From: Trichomonas vaginalis G3
Taxonomy: Eukaryota; Parabasalia; Trichomonadida; Trichomonadidae
DNA: 64,000 nt
Reading direction: 5' to 3'
Assembly (NCBI RefSeq): GCF_026262505.1
Contig: NC_067207.1
Location: 6,580,252 to 6,644,251 of the forward strand
The notes below the pieces were generated by a model that saw nothing but the letters and a program-made list of their open reading frames with translations, did no database searches and was not told the origin of the DNA. The position numbers and the translations under genes were made by a program. Of the stretch, positions 35,402-47,300 are shown piece after piece. The first letter of the stretch is position 1. The number at the start of each line of letters is the position of its first letter.

Positions 35402-38400
35402 TATATATATGTTTTATATTATTTGTTTATTTTTATTTTTTTTTATTATTTAAAAAGGAATATGTTTGTTTTATGATATTAACGAATGATTTTACGCTAC
35501 ACACTTGAAAAATAATTATCGATCAACTAATAAGGTGAATTCAAATTTTCGCATTTCATGATCAAATTTAAGGAAAGATTAATTGGTCTGAGTTTTTTTA
35601 GTATGATTATTAAAGATGATGTGGGCCGACTTATAATTTAAAGTAAAATTTAGAACGGTGAAAAATTTACAATTTCTGAAGACGAAACGCAATGAGATTA
35701 TTTTGTCACTTTTGTTTTACATTTGCCATGTTAAATCAAAAATGACATAGATATTATTGCTAACAAAAATAATCGAGTTTGATAATTTTTTATTGAATTT
35801 AATATTTCTTGAAATATGAAACATTAATCTAAACTACATTAAAATTACTGATTTTGATAAAAACCAAACTTTCAAAGGCCAATTGAAAAATCAAGCAGAT
35901 GGCATTCAATAAATAAACATTGCAAAATTATATAGCTAAATGAAAGCATTACAGTCAAATAAACCTTGAGAAAGTTTTCAATATCTTTTGAAGAAATTTA
36001 TTTTCACATATTTTACATACATTACATATACTATATTTCTTATAATTTCTAATGTGTTTTTGAGAATCATTCAAAAAGCATATTTTAAAAGAGAAAGTAG
36101 AAGATTAGAAAAAAACAAAAGACTTCTACTGGTCCATCTTAATTTAATGATTATTTGAAATGAAGTCCAAATTTTTTGCTTAAATTTTCAATATGAGAGA
36201 AAGTTTAGAGGTAGGGCAACGATAGGTAAAAAAGGCTTCTCTGATAGATTTCCTTGCCTTTTGGATATGCTATAATATATAGCCTAGCATGATAGGATAT
36301 GATGCCAAAAGTTAGAACATAACTTAGGATCTTGAGAAAAATGAAAAACAAAAATTACATAAAAAAAGAAAAATTTTATCTAATTTGTTTTTTTGGACCG
36401 AATAAGTAATTTTATTGAATTTCAATACGACACATAGATTTTATTATTAGTAATAAATATAATGGTTTACTATTAACAAGGAACCTAAACTAATGAAAAT
36501 TTGATTTCAAATATTGTATATGATTATCATAGATTACCAAAATATATTGCTATTTATGAGGATATAATATTGATTATTAGTAAATCGTATAAATTTAATA
36601 AATATACCATGAATATTGAATGAATTTCTTGATTCATAGGGGTAAAACGCGCTTTTATATGATTTAGACAGAGAATTTATGAGATGTAAATAACACAATA
36701 AAGGTTTATATTGAATATTTTAAAAATAAATCGAAATTATAAAAAACAATACATTTATTCATTGAAACTACTTGGACAAATATGAAACAAGCATTCAGGC
36801 AATACTTTTGAGACTTCAACGCATCTGATAATTTTTATATAACTTCACCTCTTATGCTTAGAGTGGAGGTATTGAGATCGTATAAGTATAGATGAGCTCA
36901 CATTCAGATATGATGTGTGAACTTCTGTTTTCACTGCAATTTTGAATCAGAATAAACTCAAAACAAGAATAAAATGATATACTCACTCTCTAAATGTGTT
37001 CGAGATTTAAAGTTGTATGAATAAAACGATTCATCTTTCGAAGCCTCCCATTTAATGAGAGACTTCGAAAGATGAATGTATTCATGTAGATGAAATACTA
37101 TATATGACCATGTGTGATACTAAAGATATCAAAATGTTCATTTTTAAGTGCAATAGAAGGGTTATCTCTCGTAAAATCTCAATTTAAGGAAGATTTAGAA
37201 AGAACTCCTTTCCTAAGTAGATAGTGTGTGGTTTCTGTCTTTTGGTTGATCAGGAACTATGAAATTAAGTCGGACAGAAAGAAGTTCTTTCCAAAACAGA
37301 CTCCAAATGAGTTGTTCGAAAAGAACTTCCTTCTGTATATGGATAATTGTAGTTACCGCACTGAAGTATGTGATTGTGATGATGGAGTTCTCGATAAATC
37401 TAAAATCGGATTAAGATTAATTGAAAACTCAAGTAATTCTTTGAAATCTTGTGTTGTCTGGCACTATAATAACCAAAGAATGAGAATATTATGTTGAATG
37501 ATGAGTACGTGTGCTCGGCATTCGCCGAGCGAATTGAGTTTAACGTACTATGAAAAGTGACAAATTTGGGCTTTTTTTCCTAGGGTTATGATCTCTTCCT
37601 TTCTGCTCAATACGACAGAAATGAAAGAATGAATTTGTACTCCCTAATTGATTACTACAATCTGTATCTATCTTTAACATAGAATTAGCTGCATTGTGAT
37701 TTATACTCCAGAATTATTCAATTTAAGATCAACCTCGTAAATTTTAATCATATTGCACCAATACTCCTACGTTGAGATAAGAACATGATTATACATACCA
37801 AAGCCCCATATTAAAAATCAAAATTTAGCACCTCCATTATGCAACCACATTATTCGTCGCAAATAAGTATATTTACGCATATTATGATGCATATTCACAC
37901 AACTCGTATACATGAAAAGTTATTAAAATCAGACAAAATTATTGCAATAAGGAAAAAAAACAACTTTATTATATATGTTAGTAATGAATTACAAATATTT
38001 CTACAAAGAATGCTCAATACTTCATATAATCTTCGAATATTTCTTATTACAAGTTAATACATTTTGACTCGAACATGATAAACAAAAGCTGACACGCTGA
38101 TTACTACATTTATGAAAATATAGTACGTTTCCATTCATCTGTTTACTTGTTTTTGTTGGAATAAAATCATTTTTTTTTTCTTTCATGAAATAAGAATTTT
38201 GCTGCGAAAGCAATATCTCTAACAATAATTAATACATTATGTCAACTCTGGAATGAGTATTTATCAAATATGATATCAAAATCAAAAATTAGTTGTTTTT
38301 TATGAGTAAAAACGATGTAAATTGATTATTTGACTAATTATCAAATACTTTGATTTTCCAAATTTTTTTCGAAATTGATTTTTTCATGTGAAAATTCAAA

Positions 38401-39752
38401 TTGTTTAATTTCATTTTTGAAATTTTGAATTTTTTTTGGAATTTTGAGTTGATCAATTCAGCAGAATTGATAATGCTATTGCTTTAGGGCATACCACAAG
38501 GTGATGAATAAAAGGTGAACATTAACAAATTATTTTAAATCACAAATATCATCCTCATCAACTTTAATTCTAAAAAGAACTGTACTGAATTATGAAAATG
38601 CATGATTTACATTATTAAAATCTTTGAATGAAAATAGTACAAGATAAGTTTTTATTCATTTTTAATTAGATTTAAACGAAAAACTACTCCATATTAAAAT
38701 TTAAGTCGAGAAATCGTATTTTGTTCTTATTTGTTAGCATTTTGTAGACATTCTAATCTTGAATTAATTTGTTACATGATATTATTAACAAATTTAACTG
38801 AAAAAATATGTTAATATGGAATAAACCATGATTATATAAGCTATCAATGCTATATATACATATGTAAAAGATTCATATTAACTCAATTAACAAAAATGAT
38901 AGATTTTCATAAAGGTTCAATCTAGGTTCGTCCGAAAATTTTGATTTTTATATAGAAGACATAGTTTCATATACATAATTAAATTTTCAAACAAATTTGA
39001 TCATACCATTTATTAAGCAGGATAGTATATTAATTACTATCAGTATAAAAATATAAAAATGATTATATTTAATTATTGCATAATTTAGTCAAAGAGTTAT
39101 AAGCCTCAAGTGATTGTTATCACCTTCAATGCACGTATACTTTATTGATTCATAGATATTTAATCTATGTTTGACATGTTGTTGTCGTCATTCGTTTTGT
39201 TCCCATTCTTCCTAAGTTAGAATTAGAGAATACACCATCCACATCATCTAATTTGGTCCTCAGCGATAGATTGGCTCATTTTGGAGGAGTCCCATCAGAC
39301 AGTTTTCGAGCACCAAATATCAAATTTTAATGTATACAAATCTTTAGTGATTTATCTCTTTTATGATGAGTAAAAGGTTTCTGCTCATCAACATTTGATT
39401 TCCGACATATATGATTTCTAATTGCAATTATTTACTTTCTTTTTATAATCTAACTCTGTGACTCATACCATAAATTAATTATTGGAAAGTGTCAATATGT
39501 TTGGCACAACGCATGGCGGAAGATACCAAACCATGCAGGGAATATGATACGTTTAAGATCTCCGAACTTTTTTTCCAAAAATTTTCTATCGTTGCCCTAC
39601 CTCTGAAAGTTTTCAATTTTCTGAAAAACCGATATTTATCTTCCCTCACAACTCAATATATTTTAAGTTAACCTTATAAATAATAAAATCGTTTTCATTC
39701 TTATACATTGAAAATATTTGATAACATACTTTCAAAAAATTATTTTTCAAAA
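35402..39752. other. 4.3-kb intergenic region without a convincing gene
   Basis: Very A/T-rich. Seen: a hairpin TTCATCTTTCGAAG...CTTCGAAAGATGAA at about 37030-37078; a 90-codon ATG-less frame at 37228-37497 rich in Cys, probably a gene scrap; GAAAAGTGACAAAT at about 37553; and AGAGGTAGGGCAACGATAG at about 36208, inverted at about 39585-39605. No intact transposase frame lies between the inverted pair. Nothing else stands out. Confidence 0.5.
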
Positions 39753-41276
39753 ATGCAATCGGGATTTCGTGATCAGATGATTCCTTTTCTTCCTCAGTTA
39801 AAAGGCGAAACACCCAGAAGCAACTCTGCAAGAAATGTCTTCTTAGTAACTAGTGCATGGTATCGTTCTTTTATTTCATGGATCGAAGATGAGTCAAATA
39901 CATCACCAGGCGAGGTAAATAACACCGAATTGCAAGCAAAACTGCAAAACAAAGAGCCTGTTGAGGAGCATGTCGATTTCGAAATACTAGATAAAAACAT
40001 TGCCGAAACTGTATTTAACCACTTCCATGGTGGACCACAAATACTTAGACCATTACTTGCCGATCCAAAAACTCAAGCCCCTACCATTATCATTTATCCG
40101 ATCAAACTTATATTTATATATGAAAAAGAAAATTTGACATCAACTGTTCATCCGAACTGGACATTAGAAGAAATCAAGAAGAGGGTTGGTCAACGTAGAA
40201 AGTTTGACCCGTCCACTGCTACATTCTTATCGGATTCGACTAATGTTGTCATTCCAGATGACACCACAGCCCAGAAGATAATTGAGCTGTTTGGAGCTAA
40301 AATACAAGTATCATTACCAGGCTCAATGAAAATGAATCCAGCCAATCACGGCAAAACTGCATCAATCGCATCTGTAGGATCTATCCCTGGCAACATGAGA
40401 ATGTCAATTATTTCAGAAGGAAGTATCTTTACTGCTTTCTTACAATGCTTAGCTAGAATACCTGCTTTTAGAAAAGCTGTTTCTTCTTATCCGGTTCCAG
40501 AACAGCCAAATGAGAATAATGACACACCAGCAATTGCTTTTGTTAGATACTTTACTGAAATAATGAAGCAGCCAACTGCTCATCTTAATTCTGAAACTTC
40601 CGAAGTTTCTGTTGCTTATAACACAGCAATTTATATGAAAACAGATGAACTTAACGCAATAAGACATTTCGAATTAGCATCATTACTTCATGTAATGCTT
40701 AAGGAGAACATCGTAGGAGAAGATTTATTCAAATTTAAGGAAAGCCACTGTGAAATGTGCCCAAAGTGCAAGTATTGCAATGAATACGAATCAGAATGTT
40801 CATCAATTACAGTAGAATTAGTTAAAAAGCTATTTAGAAAAGCCAAACTCGAAGATTGCCTTGATGACTATTATGCAGCCAAGAAGGGAGATAAAAATAA
40901 CAGATGGGAGTGTCCACAATGCAAGAAGAAAGTATTAGTTAGAGAACAAACGAAAGCAATAAATCTTCCTACAATCTTAGTGATTTATGTTCACCGTTTC
41001 GTTAAGGAATCATCGCACGACTATAACTACTTAGAGAATGAACTTATTTATGGACAAACACTAAACCTTTCCCAATTCACCGGAAATTCGTCAGATAAGT
41101 ATAAATTAGTCGGCTCTCTTGCTCACGTTGGTCATACATTTACACAGCGCTATAAAGCATTTATTCAAGAAGAAGATGGAAAGAAATGGACAATGTTCAA
41201 TGATAACAGATCTCGACCTGCTCCATCGGGATCTGTGTTTGAAGAGCCTCTGGCTATGATATATCTTAGGGAGTAA
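39753..41276 (+). CDS. USP-family protein without catalytic residues, 507 aa
   Basis: Start taken as the ATG at 39753; the frame continues 15 codons upstream to a TTG only. Residues 28-150 resemble a DUSP domain (VTSAWYRSFISW), then a ubiquitin-like region to about 195. The USP core follows: FLQCL aligns with the Cys box but the Cys position is Ser224 (GSIFTAFLQCL); two CxxC pairs (CEMCPKCKYC and CPQC) form the fingers. In the His box the His of GHY is Arg466 (TQRYKAF) and the Asp of FDD is Asn. All three catalytic positions are changed, so it is probably a ubiquitin-binding pseudo-deubiquitinase. Confidence 0.75.
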   Translation: MQSGFRDQMIPFLPQLKGETPRSNSARNVFLVTSAWYRSFISWIEDESNTSPGEVNNTELQAKLQNKEPVEEHVDFEILDKNIAETVFNHFHGGPQILRPLLADPKTQAPTIIIYPIKLIFIYEKENLTSTVHPNWTLEEIKKRVGQRRKFDPSTATFLSDSTNVVIPDDTTAQKIIELFGAKIQVSLPGSMKMNPANHGKTASIASVGSIPGNMRMSIISEGSIFTAFLQCLARIPAFRKAVSSYPVPEQPNENNDTPAIAFVRYFTEIMKQPTAHLNSETSEVSVAYNTAIYMKTDELNAIRHFELASLLHVMLKENIVGEDLFKFKESHCEMCPKCKYCNEYESECSSITVELVKKLFRKAKLEDCLDDYYAAKKGDKNNRWECPQCKKKVLVREQTKAINLPTILVIYVHRFVKESSHDYNYLENELIYGQTLNLSQFTGNSSDKYKLVGSLAHVGHTFTQRYKAFIQEEDGKKWTMFNDNRSRPAPSGSVFEEPLAMIYLRE

Positions 41277-42385
41277 TTTTTATTTTGTTTTATAAACGTT
41301 TTGTTTCTGATTACATTTCAAAATTCATTTTTGTATATGGTAATGTATATGTTTTACTTGAAATATTGTGAAGATATCTTATAACATATCGTAATCAATG
41401 CGTCGATAAGATAATTAACATGAGCCAATTATAAACTTTCGGTGATTGAAAGCTTGTTCGTATCGATGTAAACATGATAGAAAGTTGAATTTGGTTACGA
41501 GGGCAAATGAATAAGATCATAATTTACGACCTACCATCAAAGAATGAACACGTTTTGTTGATGAAATAAAAATTGTCAGATGAAATTTCTCAACAATACC
41601 TGATTTATTTTGCGGATTTCACATATACTTTTATAATATTAATCAATGATATGAAAATTTCTTCGAAAGGACAAAAGAAATTTCTAGCATGACAAAATTT
41701 TAATGAATTTTTCCAAATTCTTGAAGAATTTCATTTTAATTCATGAATAATTAATACTACGCCCAAATTAAAATAGAACTGAAAAGAAAAATATTTTATG
41801 GAAATTTGAGTATCGTAAATTATTAAAACGTATCTGAAACTTCAAGTTTTTGCTAATGAATGTCTTATATAAGAGACGTATTTTTATCAAAAACTATCAA
41901 GATTTTTGAATGATTTACATTCTTTAAACTCCAAAAAATTAGCAGCTTATAAATATATAATGTTATTACACTACGTACTCTTTAATCATCCATTTAGATA
42001 GAAATTTCACCTGAATATAACGGCTCATTCACAATTTTAATTTTCAAATAATCATATAGTAAAAATACATTGGATCACAATACCGAATCTAAAATTATCC
42101 AAATTCACATATTGAAAAACAGAACATATACTTATTGAAAAATGAAACCCATTGAAATTTCTCTCAGAAAAATGAAACAAAATGAAGTGCTAGGTTCATA
42201 ATGATAATCTTAATTTTCAAATTTTGGGTTATGATTTCCTCATCTTATCAAAAGAGTAGAATCGATCAAATTGATTTTATTAATATCTTTATTGTTATTA
42301 GATCACAGGCAAGTTGGACTTTTTTCACATTCAAAAATTTGAGAACTTTTTTATTTATAAACTCTCAGTACAAGAGAGATTTGCC
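41277..42385. other. Intergenic, no feature seen
   Basis: 1.1 kb of A/T-rich DNA with no supported gene. TTTTTTCACATTCAAAAATTT at about 42320 could hold the initiator of the next gene. Confidence 0.5.
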
Positions 42386-43846
42386 ATGTCTCTCCTCTTG
42401 CTTCCATCGAAAGCACCATCACTCGTCCACAGCATATCTGGCGGCGATCTTTCATCCTACGCGGAAGAACTTGCAGAATTTCGTCGAAATAGGTCAATTG
42501 ATCTTCGAAGATCAATGAACTTGTGTAAGACCAGAGTTTGCAAACCGAAGAGCAGATTTTACGTTGCACCAAAGAAAAGCAATACATTAATAGACGCATG
42601 CTTAACATTTACAGTCGAAAGTGTCGTATCCGCTTTAACTTCTGGCGTTGATGCGTCCATCGTCAGCATATGCCAAGATCTATGCGAAAGCGCACCAAAG
42701 TGCCCTAAAATAGTTCAAAATATGATCACAATTTCCGATGTTCAAGAAGCTTTTGTTGCAGCTCTCGATTCCGAGACATCTGCTGTAGGAACCGTTTTAA
42801 ATACAATTGCCCAGATTTTCAAGCTTGCTGGCGAGACCCAAGAAGCTTTTGTTGACGGTGGCCTAACATGTTCTCTTATGAACCTTCTCTCCCAGGAGGA
42901 TCCAGCCACAATAAGCGAAGCTATCAACCTCATTGGTGTTCTTTCGGAAGAGAGTTCTTACGCCCGCGATTCAATTATCTGTCTCGGAATTCATACAATT
43001 TTAGTCGAGACAGCAGGCAACCACAAGCAGACAGATCTTGCTACTTTAGCTTGTGAGTCAGTTCACAAAATTTTCAGCAATCCTGACCCGATTGAGTCCG
43101 AAATCGTGAAGGAAGCCATTCCTTCCATTATTGAAATAATTGAAGGCCAGAGTGACGAAACAATGTCCTTCATCCTTCAGATACTTGTCGATATTTCTTC
43201 GAAACATCCCTCATCTGTCTTTATTTATTATAATTTGGGTTTATATGACCAAATAGTAGGATTTATTCAAAACCAAGCTCTTACGAAGGAAGCGCTCAAG
43301 TTGGCAGGCAACATGGCCGTTGCTCAGCCTTTACAAATCATTTGTCTCCTTGATAATGGTTTACTTGCAGCTCTTGAGCAGCTTTCAGTTTCCGATTACC
43401 TTGCGGATGTCTTCTGGGTCTACTCCAACCTTTTAGAGTCGTATCCAGAAGGAATCTTTGAACTGATCGACGAAAAGTTCATAAACTTTGCTCTTGATGC
43501 AGCCGAAGACTCCCCATACGAGGTCAAACAAGAAGCCTCGTTCTTCATCGCTACAATGGTTGTTTTCAGCGGAAATCCACGTGCATCTTTGTTTTTCAAC
43601 GAGAGAGTCTTCTCTGTTCTTGCAGACGTCATCGGATGCGGCGTCAACACTGTCGCACTTCGCTGCCTCGACGCATTCAACACATTTCTCGGATACGCGA
43701 ACTTGAACGAGAAACAGGACGAATTACTCGGACTTGTTGACGACGCAGAAGTTGAGGACAGACTTCACGAAATAGAACTCTCTAACTCACTCGCTGGAAA
43801 ACGCTCTCAGTACTTGTTACTCGCTTATCAGTCTCTTCGTAACTAA
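42386..43846 (+). CDS. Importin-alpha-like armadillo repeat protein, 486 aa
   Basis: Start at the ATG at 42386 (MSLLLLPSK); the frame upstream has only TTG. Residues 24-45 carry EFRRNRSIDLRRSMN, similar to the IBB helix of importin alpha that binds importin beta. From about residue 65 to 460 there are roughly nine armadillo-type three-helix repeats (for example ACLTFTVESVVSAL, EAINLIGVLSEES, EALKLAGNMAV). The family carries nuclear-localisation signals into the nucleus. The NLS-groove Trp-Asn pairs are not obvious, so the protein is divergent; another Arm function remains possible. Codons are more C/G-rich than the flanks, suggesting good expression. Confidence 0.7.
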   Translation: MSLLLLPSKAPSLVHSISGGDLSSYAEELAEFRRNRSIDLRRSMNLCKTRVCKPKSRFYVAPKKSNTLIDACLTFTVESVVSALTSGVDASIVSICQDLCESAPKCPKIVQNMITISDVQEAFVAALDSETSAVGTVLNTIAQIFKLAGETQEAFVDGGLTCSLMNLLSQEDPATISEAINLIGVLSEESSYARDSIICLGIHTILVETAGNHKQTDLATLACESVHKIFSNPDPIESEIVKEAIPSIIEIIEGQSDETMSFILQILVDISSKHPSSVFIYYNLGLYDQIVGFIQNQALTKEALKLAGNMAVAQPLQIICLLDNGLLAALEQLSVSDYLADVFWVYSNLLESYPEGIFELIDEKFINFALDAAEDSPYEVKQEASFFIATMVVFSGNPRASLFFNERVFSVLADVIGCGVNTVALRCLDAFNTFLGYANLNEKQDELLGLVDDAEVEDRLHEIELSNSLAGKRSQYLLLAYQSLRN

Positions 43847-44316
43847 TATTAACTAAATTGTTTGTTATCCATTTATTTTTTTGAAAATTCACTAGAAATT
43901 TTTTAAAACAATTAGTAACTCAAAATCTTGACATTGTCTGTTTTTGAGCTCAGTTGCTAAAACAGAAGATATTGGTTTCGCTTGTGAATCAAACTTCAAC
44001 TGAATTAGTTATTTTCGAATGTTAGAAGCTGTGAAATTCTATATTATATAAGGAGCCTTTTTTTTGCTCATGTACTCTTTATTGTTGAAGTATTTTGATG
44101 GATCTATTGAATTTCGGCATTTTTTCAGGGTATAATGATTCGGACAGACAAAGAAAGATTTCTTTATACGCGAGATTATTTGTTAGAACCAATATAAAAA
44201 TGTTCATGATTGTTTCAAATGACAAATAAATAAAATATTCTTGCAGTTTCATAACTCACATAAATCGGAATTAAATAAACAATCGCTTTACAATCAAATA
44301 AATAGATATACTAAAC
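43847..44316. other. Intergenic between convergent genes
   Basis: 470 bases of A/T-rich 3' flanking DNA; no gene or repeat seen. Confidence 0.5.
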
Positions 44317-47300
44317 TTAGTGAATTGTACGGAAGTTGCTTTCATCAGCATCAGGAATAGGAATATAAAATGTGTTCGTTGTTCCTTTACCTTTCAAAAA
44401 CACATCATGACGTTCTCTTGCGGGATAAATTCCTTCAGGAAGAGCATGATAAGTATGAGGAAGCATTTGAATTGTGTCGATATAAGAAGATGTTTCCAAT
44501 CTTGCAGATACATTCACAGCATCTCCCCAAACATCAAAGAATGGCTTTTCTCTTCCCAGAACACCTGAAATAATTGGGCCATCATAGTTGACGCCAATAT
44601 TCAAATGAATTGGCATTCCGCCTTTTCCAATCCTTTTCATACACCATTTTCCGCAGTCCAAACAGAACTCAACTGCCTCGTGAACAGGTGTTCTCGAGGA
44701 AACTTCATTGAACAAACCTGCGGCAGCCATATATACACCATTAATCATCTTAATTTTAACAAGAGTTGGATATTTTGCAATCTTCTTGTCAAACTTTGAG
44801 AAAATAACATCCAAAATCTGCATGATTTCTTCATGACCTCTTGTTGAACACCATGAAATGAAATCATGGATGCCAATGAAAATAATCACAGCTTTATCAA
44901 CCTGACTAATAATATCTTCACTTTCTGTCTTCGACATCAATCTTGTTGCAATAACTTTTGGCATAATCTTTGTCAATAAGCTATCAACTCTGTTTTGTGC
45001 ATCTCTAAGTTCCGTTTCATTCTTTGAGTACTCAGTAATATCTCTTAGTATAAATGCATAAGACATTGTATCACCCCACATCTTGATATTACTTATTTTC
45101 AAGATTTTGCAACTGATTAGTTTTAATACACCTCTAGGGGTTCTAATCATTAAACTGTTTTCAATTTCTGTAATTGGCGATTTAGGAATACTATTATATG
45201 AAGAAAGCAATGTAAGATCAAATGTTCCATCATCAATTCTATCAAAGATTTGCGAATATGTGAGTTGCAATGGAACATTTTCATTAACATCAGTAAGAAT
45301 ATTTCTGATATCTTGCTGAATTACATCTTCTTTCTTACAATCAAGGAGAGAAATTGCACTTGTGTTCATATCTTGAATAATTCCCGTACTTGAAACCATC
45401 AAAATACTATTCAATGACTGTTTAATTATATGACGACTCAAAGAAACTTCATTGTACTTTGATTCTTTGCTGCTTCCATTAAATAAATCAATAGCCATCG
45501 TAATAGCTTGTTTTGAAGTTGTTGGGATGATCAATAACATGTTCTTATATCCATTGAATTCAATATGATATAAAAATAGTCTGAAAACAAGATAAAAGAT
45601 GAATAAAACAGATAACCCTGCAGAAGAAACTCTGCTGCCAATAAGATATACCTTATATAGAAATATGTACTTATTAATCCTATTTTCTAATACCAGACTT
45701 ATGTTTCCAACAGTGTAGTTTAAATCTATATAAGCAAGTTCGGAAGACAGCTCTAATAATGTAATATTGGAATAGTTTGATTCATAAAATGCGGTGATGT
45801 TGCCATAAATATAATGAATCAATTCTTTACCTTGATTTAATAATACATTAAGTCTTTGAATGTCATTTTGATGAATTTTTGATTCATTATAATAAAAGTT
45901 ATTGTTAATTATTTTTTCAACAAATTCATTACTGACATTAACTGTGTTCGATTCTGTTGATTCTGAGGAAATAACAACATTAGTGAAGTCTAATATTGCT
46001 TCATTTACAGTTTCTTGAGTTTTTGAAGCTGCTTGTACTACTGTGGAAGTTACCATATCAAAATAAATCATCCTATCGAAATAGAATTTAATTGGTCTTT
46101 CATAAGTACCAACGGAAGCACCAAAAATTGCAAAGAATAAAATAGAAAAAACAAGATATGCAGCTGTTCCATTGAGCCATTTAATAACTCTACGACTCCT
46201 ATTGATAGGTCTTTCATATGCTGCTAATTCATTTATTGGTTTATACACTGAAATATCAGCTTCAGAAAGTATATCACTACTGTCGACAGAACCATCTATT
46301 TCATCACTTCCAAGCATATTGTCGAATTCAAATTTTGATACTTCGTTTGTCTTTATTTCATTCATCAATCCTCTTCCATTTAACAATCTTTTTCGAAGTT
46401 CTGATAATGAAACTGAATCTATTTCAATTAATGAACTCCAAAAGTATTTTCTTTCAACATTTCTTCTTGTGATTGATATAAATCCGATGACGATTAATAA
46501 AACAGCAAGAATTGTAATGACAACTATTGCATAGACTAGATATATAAAAGTATAATCGTCAACGACTTTATTCAAATTTGTATATAACTCTTCATATAAA
46601 TCTCTTATTGAATAAATCGTTGAATTGTATAATTCAGAAGCGACATTAATTATTTTCACGGAAGTATTTGAACATTTACAACTTGTTATTGATTCAAAAA
46701 CTGTTGCTAATGAAGATTCAGCGGCATGAAGTGTCAAATTCTTCAATAAATAATCGGATGTCGATGCCCATACTTTAAGTAAATTTTCTTTATTATTTTG
46801 TGCAAGATTATATTGATAAATTTGATTGGAAATGTTGGAAATAAATGTGTGGAAATTCTCTATTTGCTTTAGATCAGAAATGTTGGACATTTTCGCTGCA
46901 TATTCTGAAGAGCAATTTGATAAAACTCTTGTTGACATATTAAAAATTGTATTTGCTGGATTTAATAATAAAGATTTCATGGATTGGGAAATATTGGCAC
47001 TATATCCAAGAGCAATAACTGTAAACTTTGACGGGGTAATTCTATATATTGAAATTGTTGAAACAACAGCAATAAAAATGAACAAGAAAAACAAGAAAGA
47101 TCTTACACCAAGTGATTTTATCTTTTGACAGTGCAATTGATTAGAAAAACTCTGTGCGGCTTGAACTTCAAAACTCTTGCTTGAAAACTTTTTGCTGTTC
47201 CTGAATTTATAGTTTCCATTTGAATCTTCTGCCATTTCAGGGGATTCAGCTGCAGATCTCCAGGCCATTGCGAGATTTGCATCTGCTTTATATTGTGTGT

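Noticed and set aside
37228-37497. 90-codon gene
   Set aside because: No ATG at the start (GTG only) and no family recognised; mentioned as a scrap in the intergenic entry.
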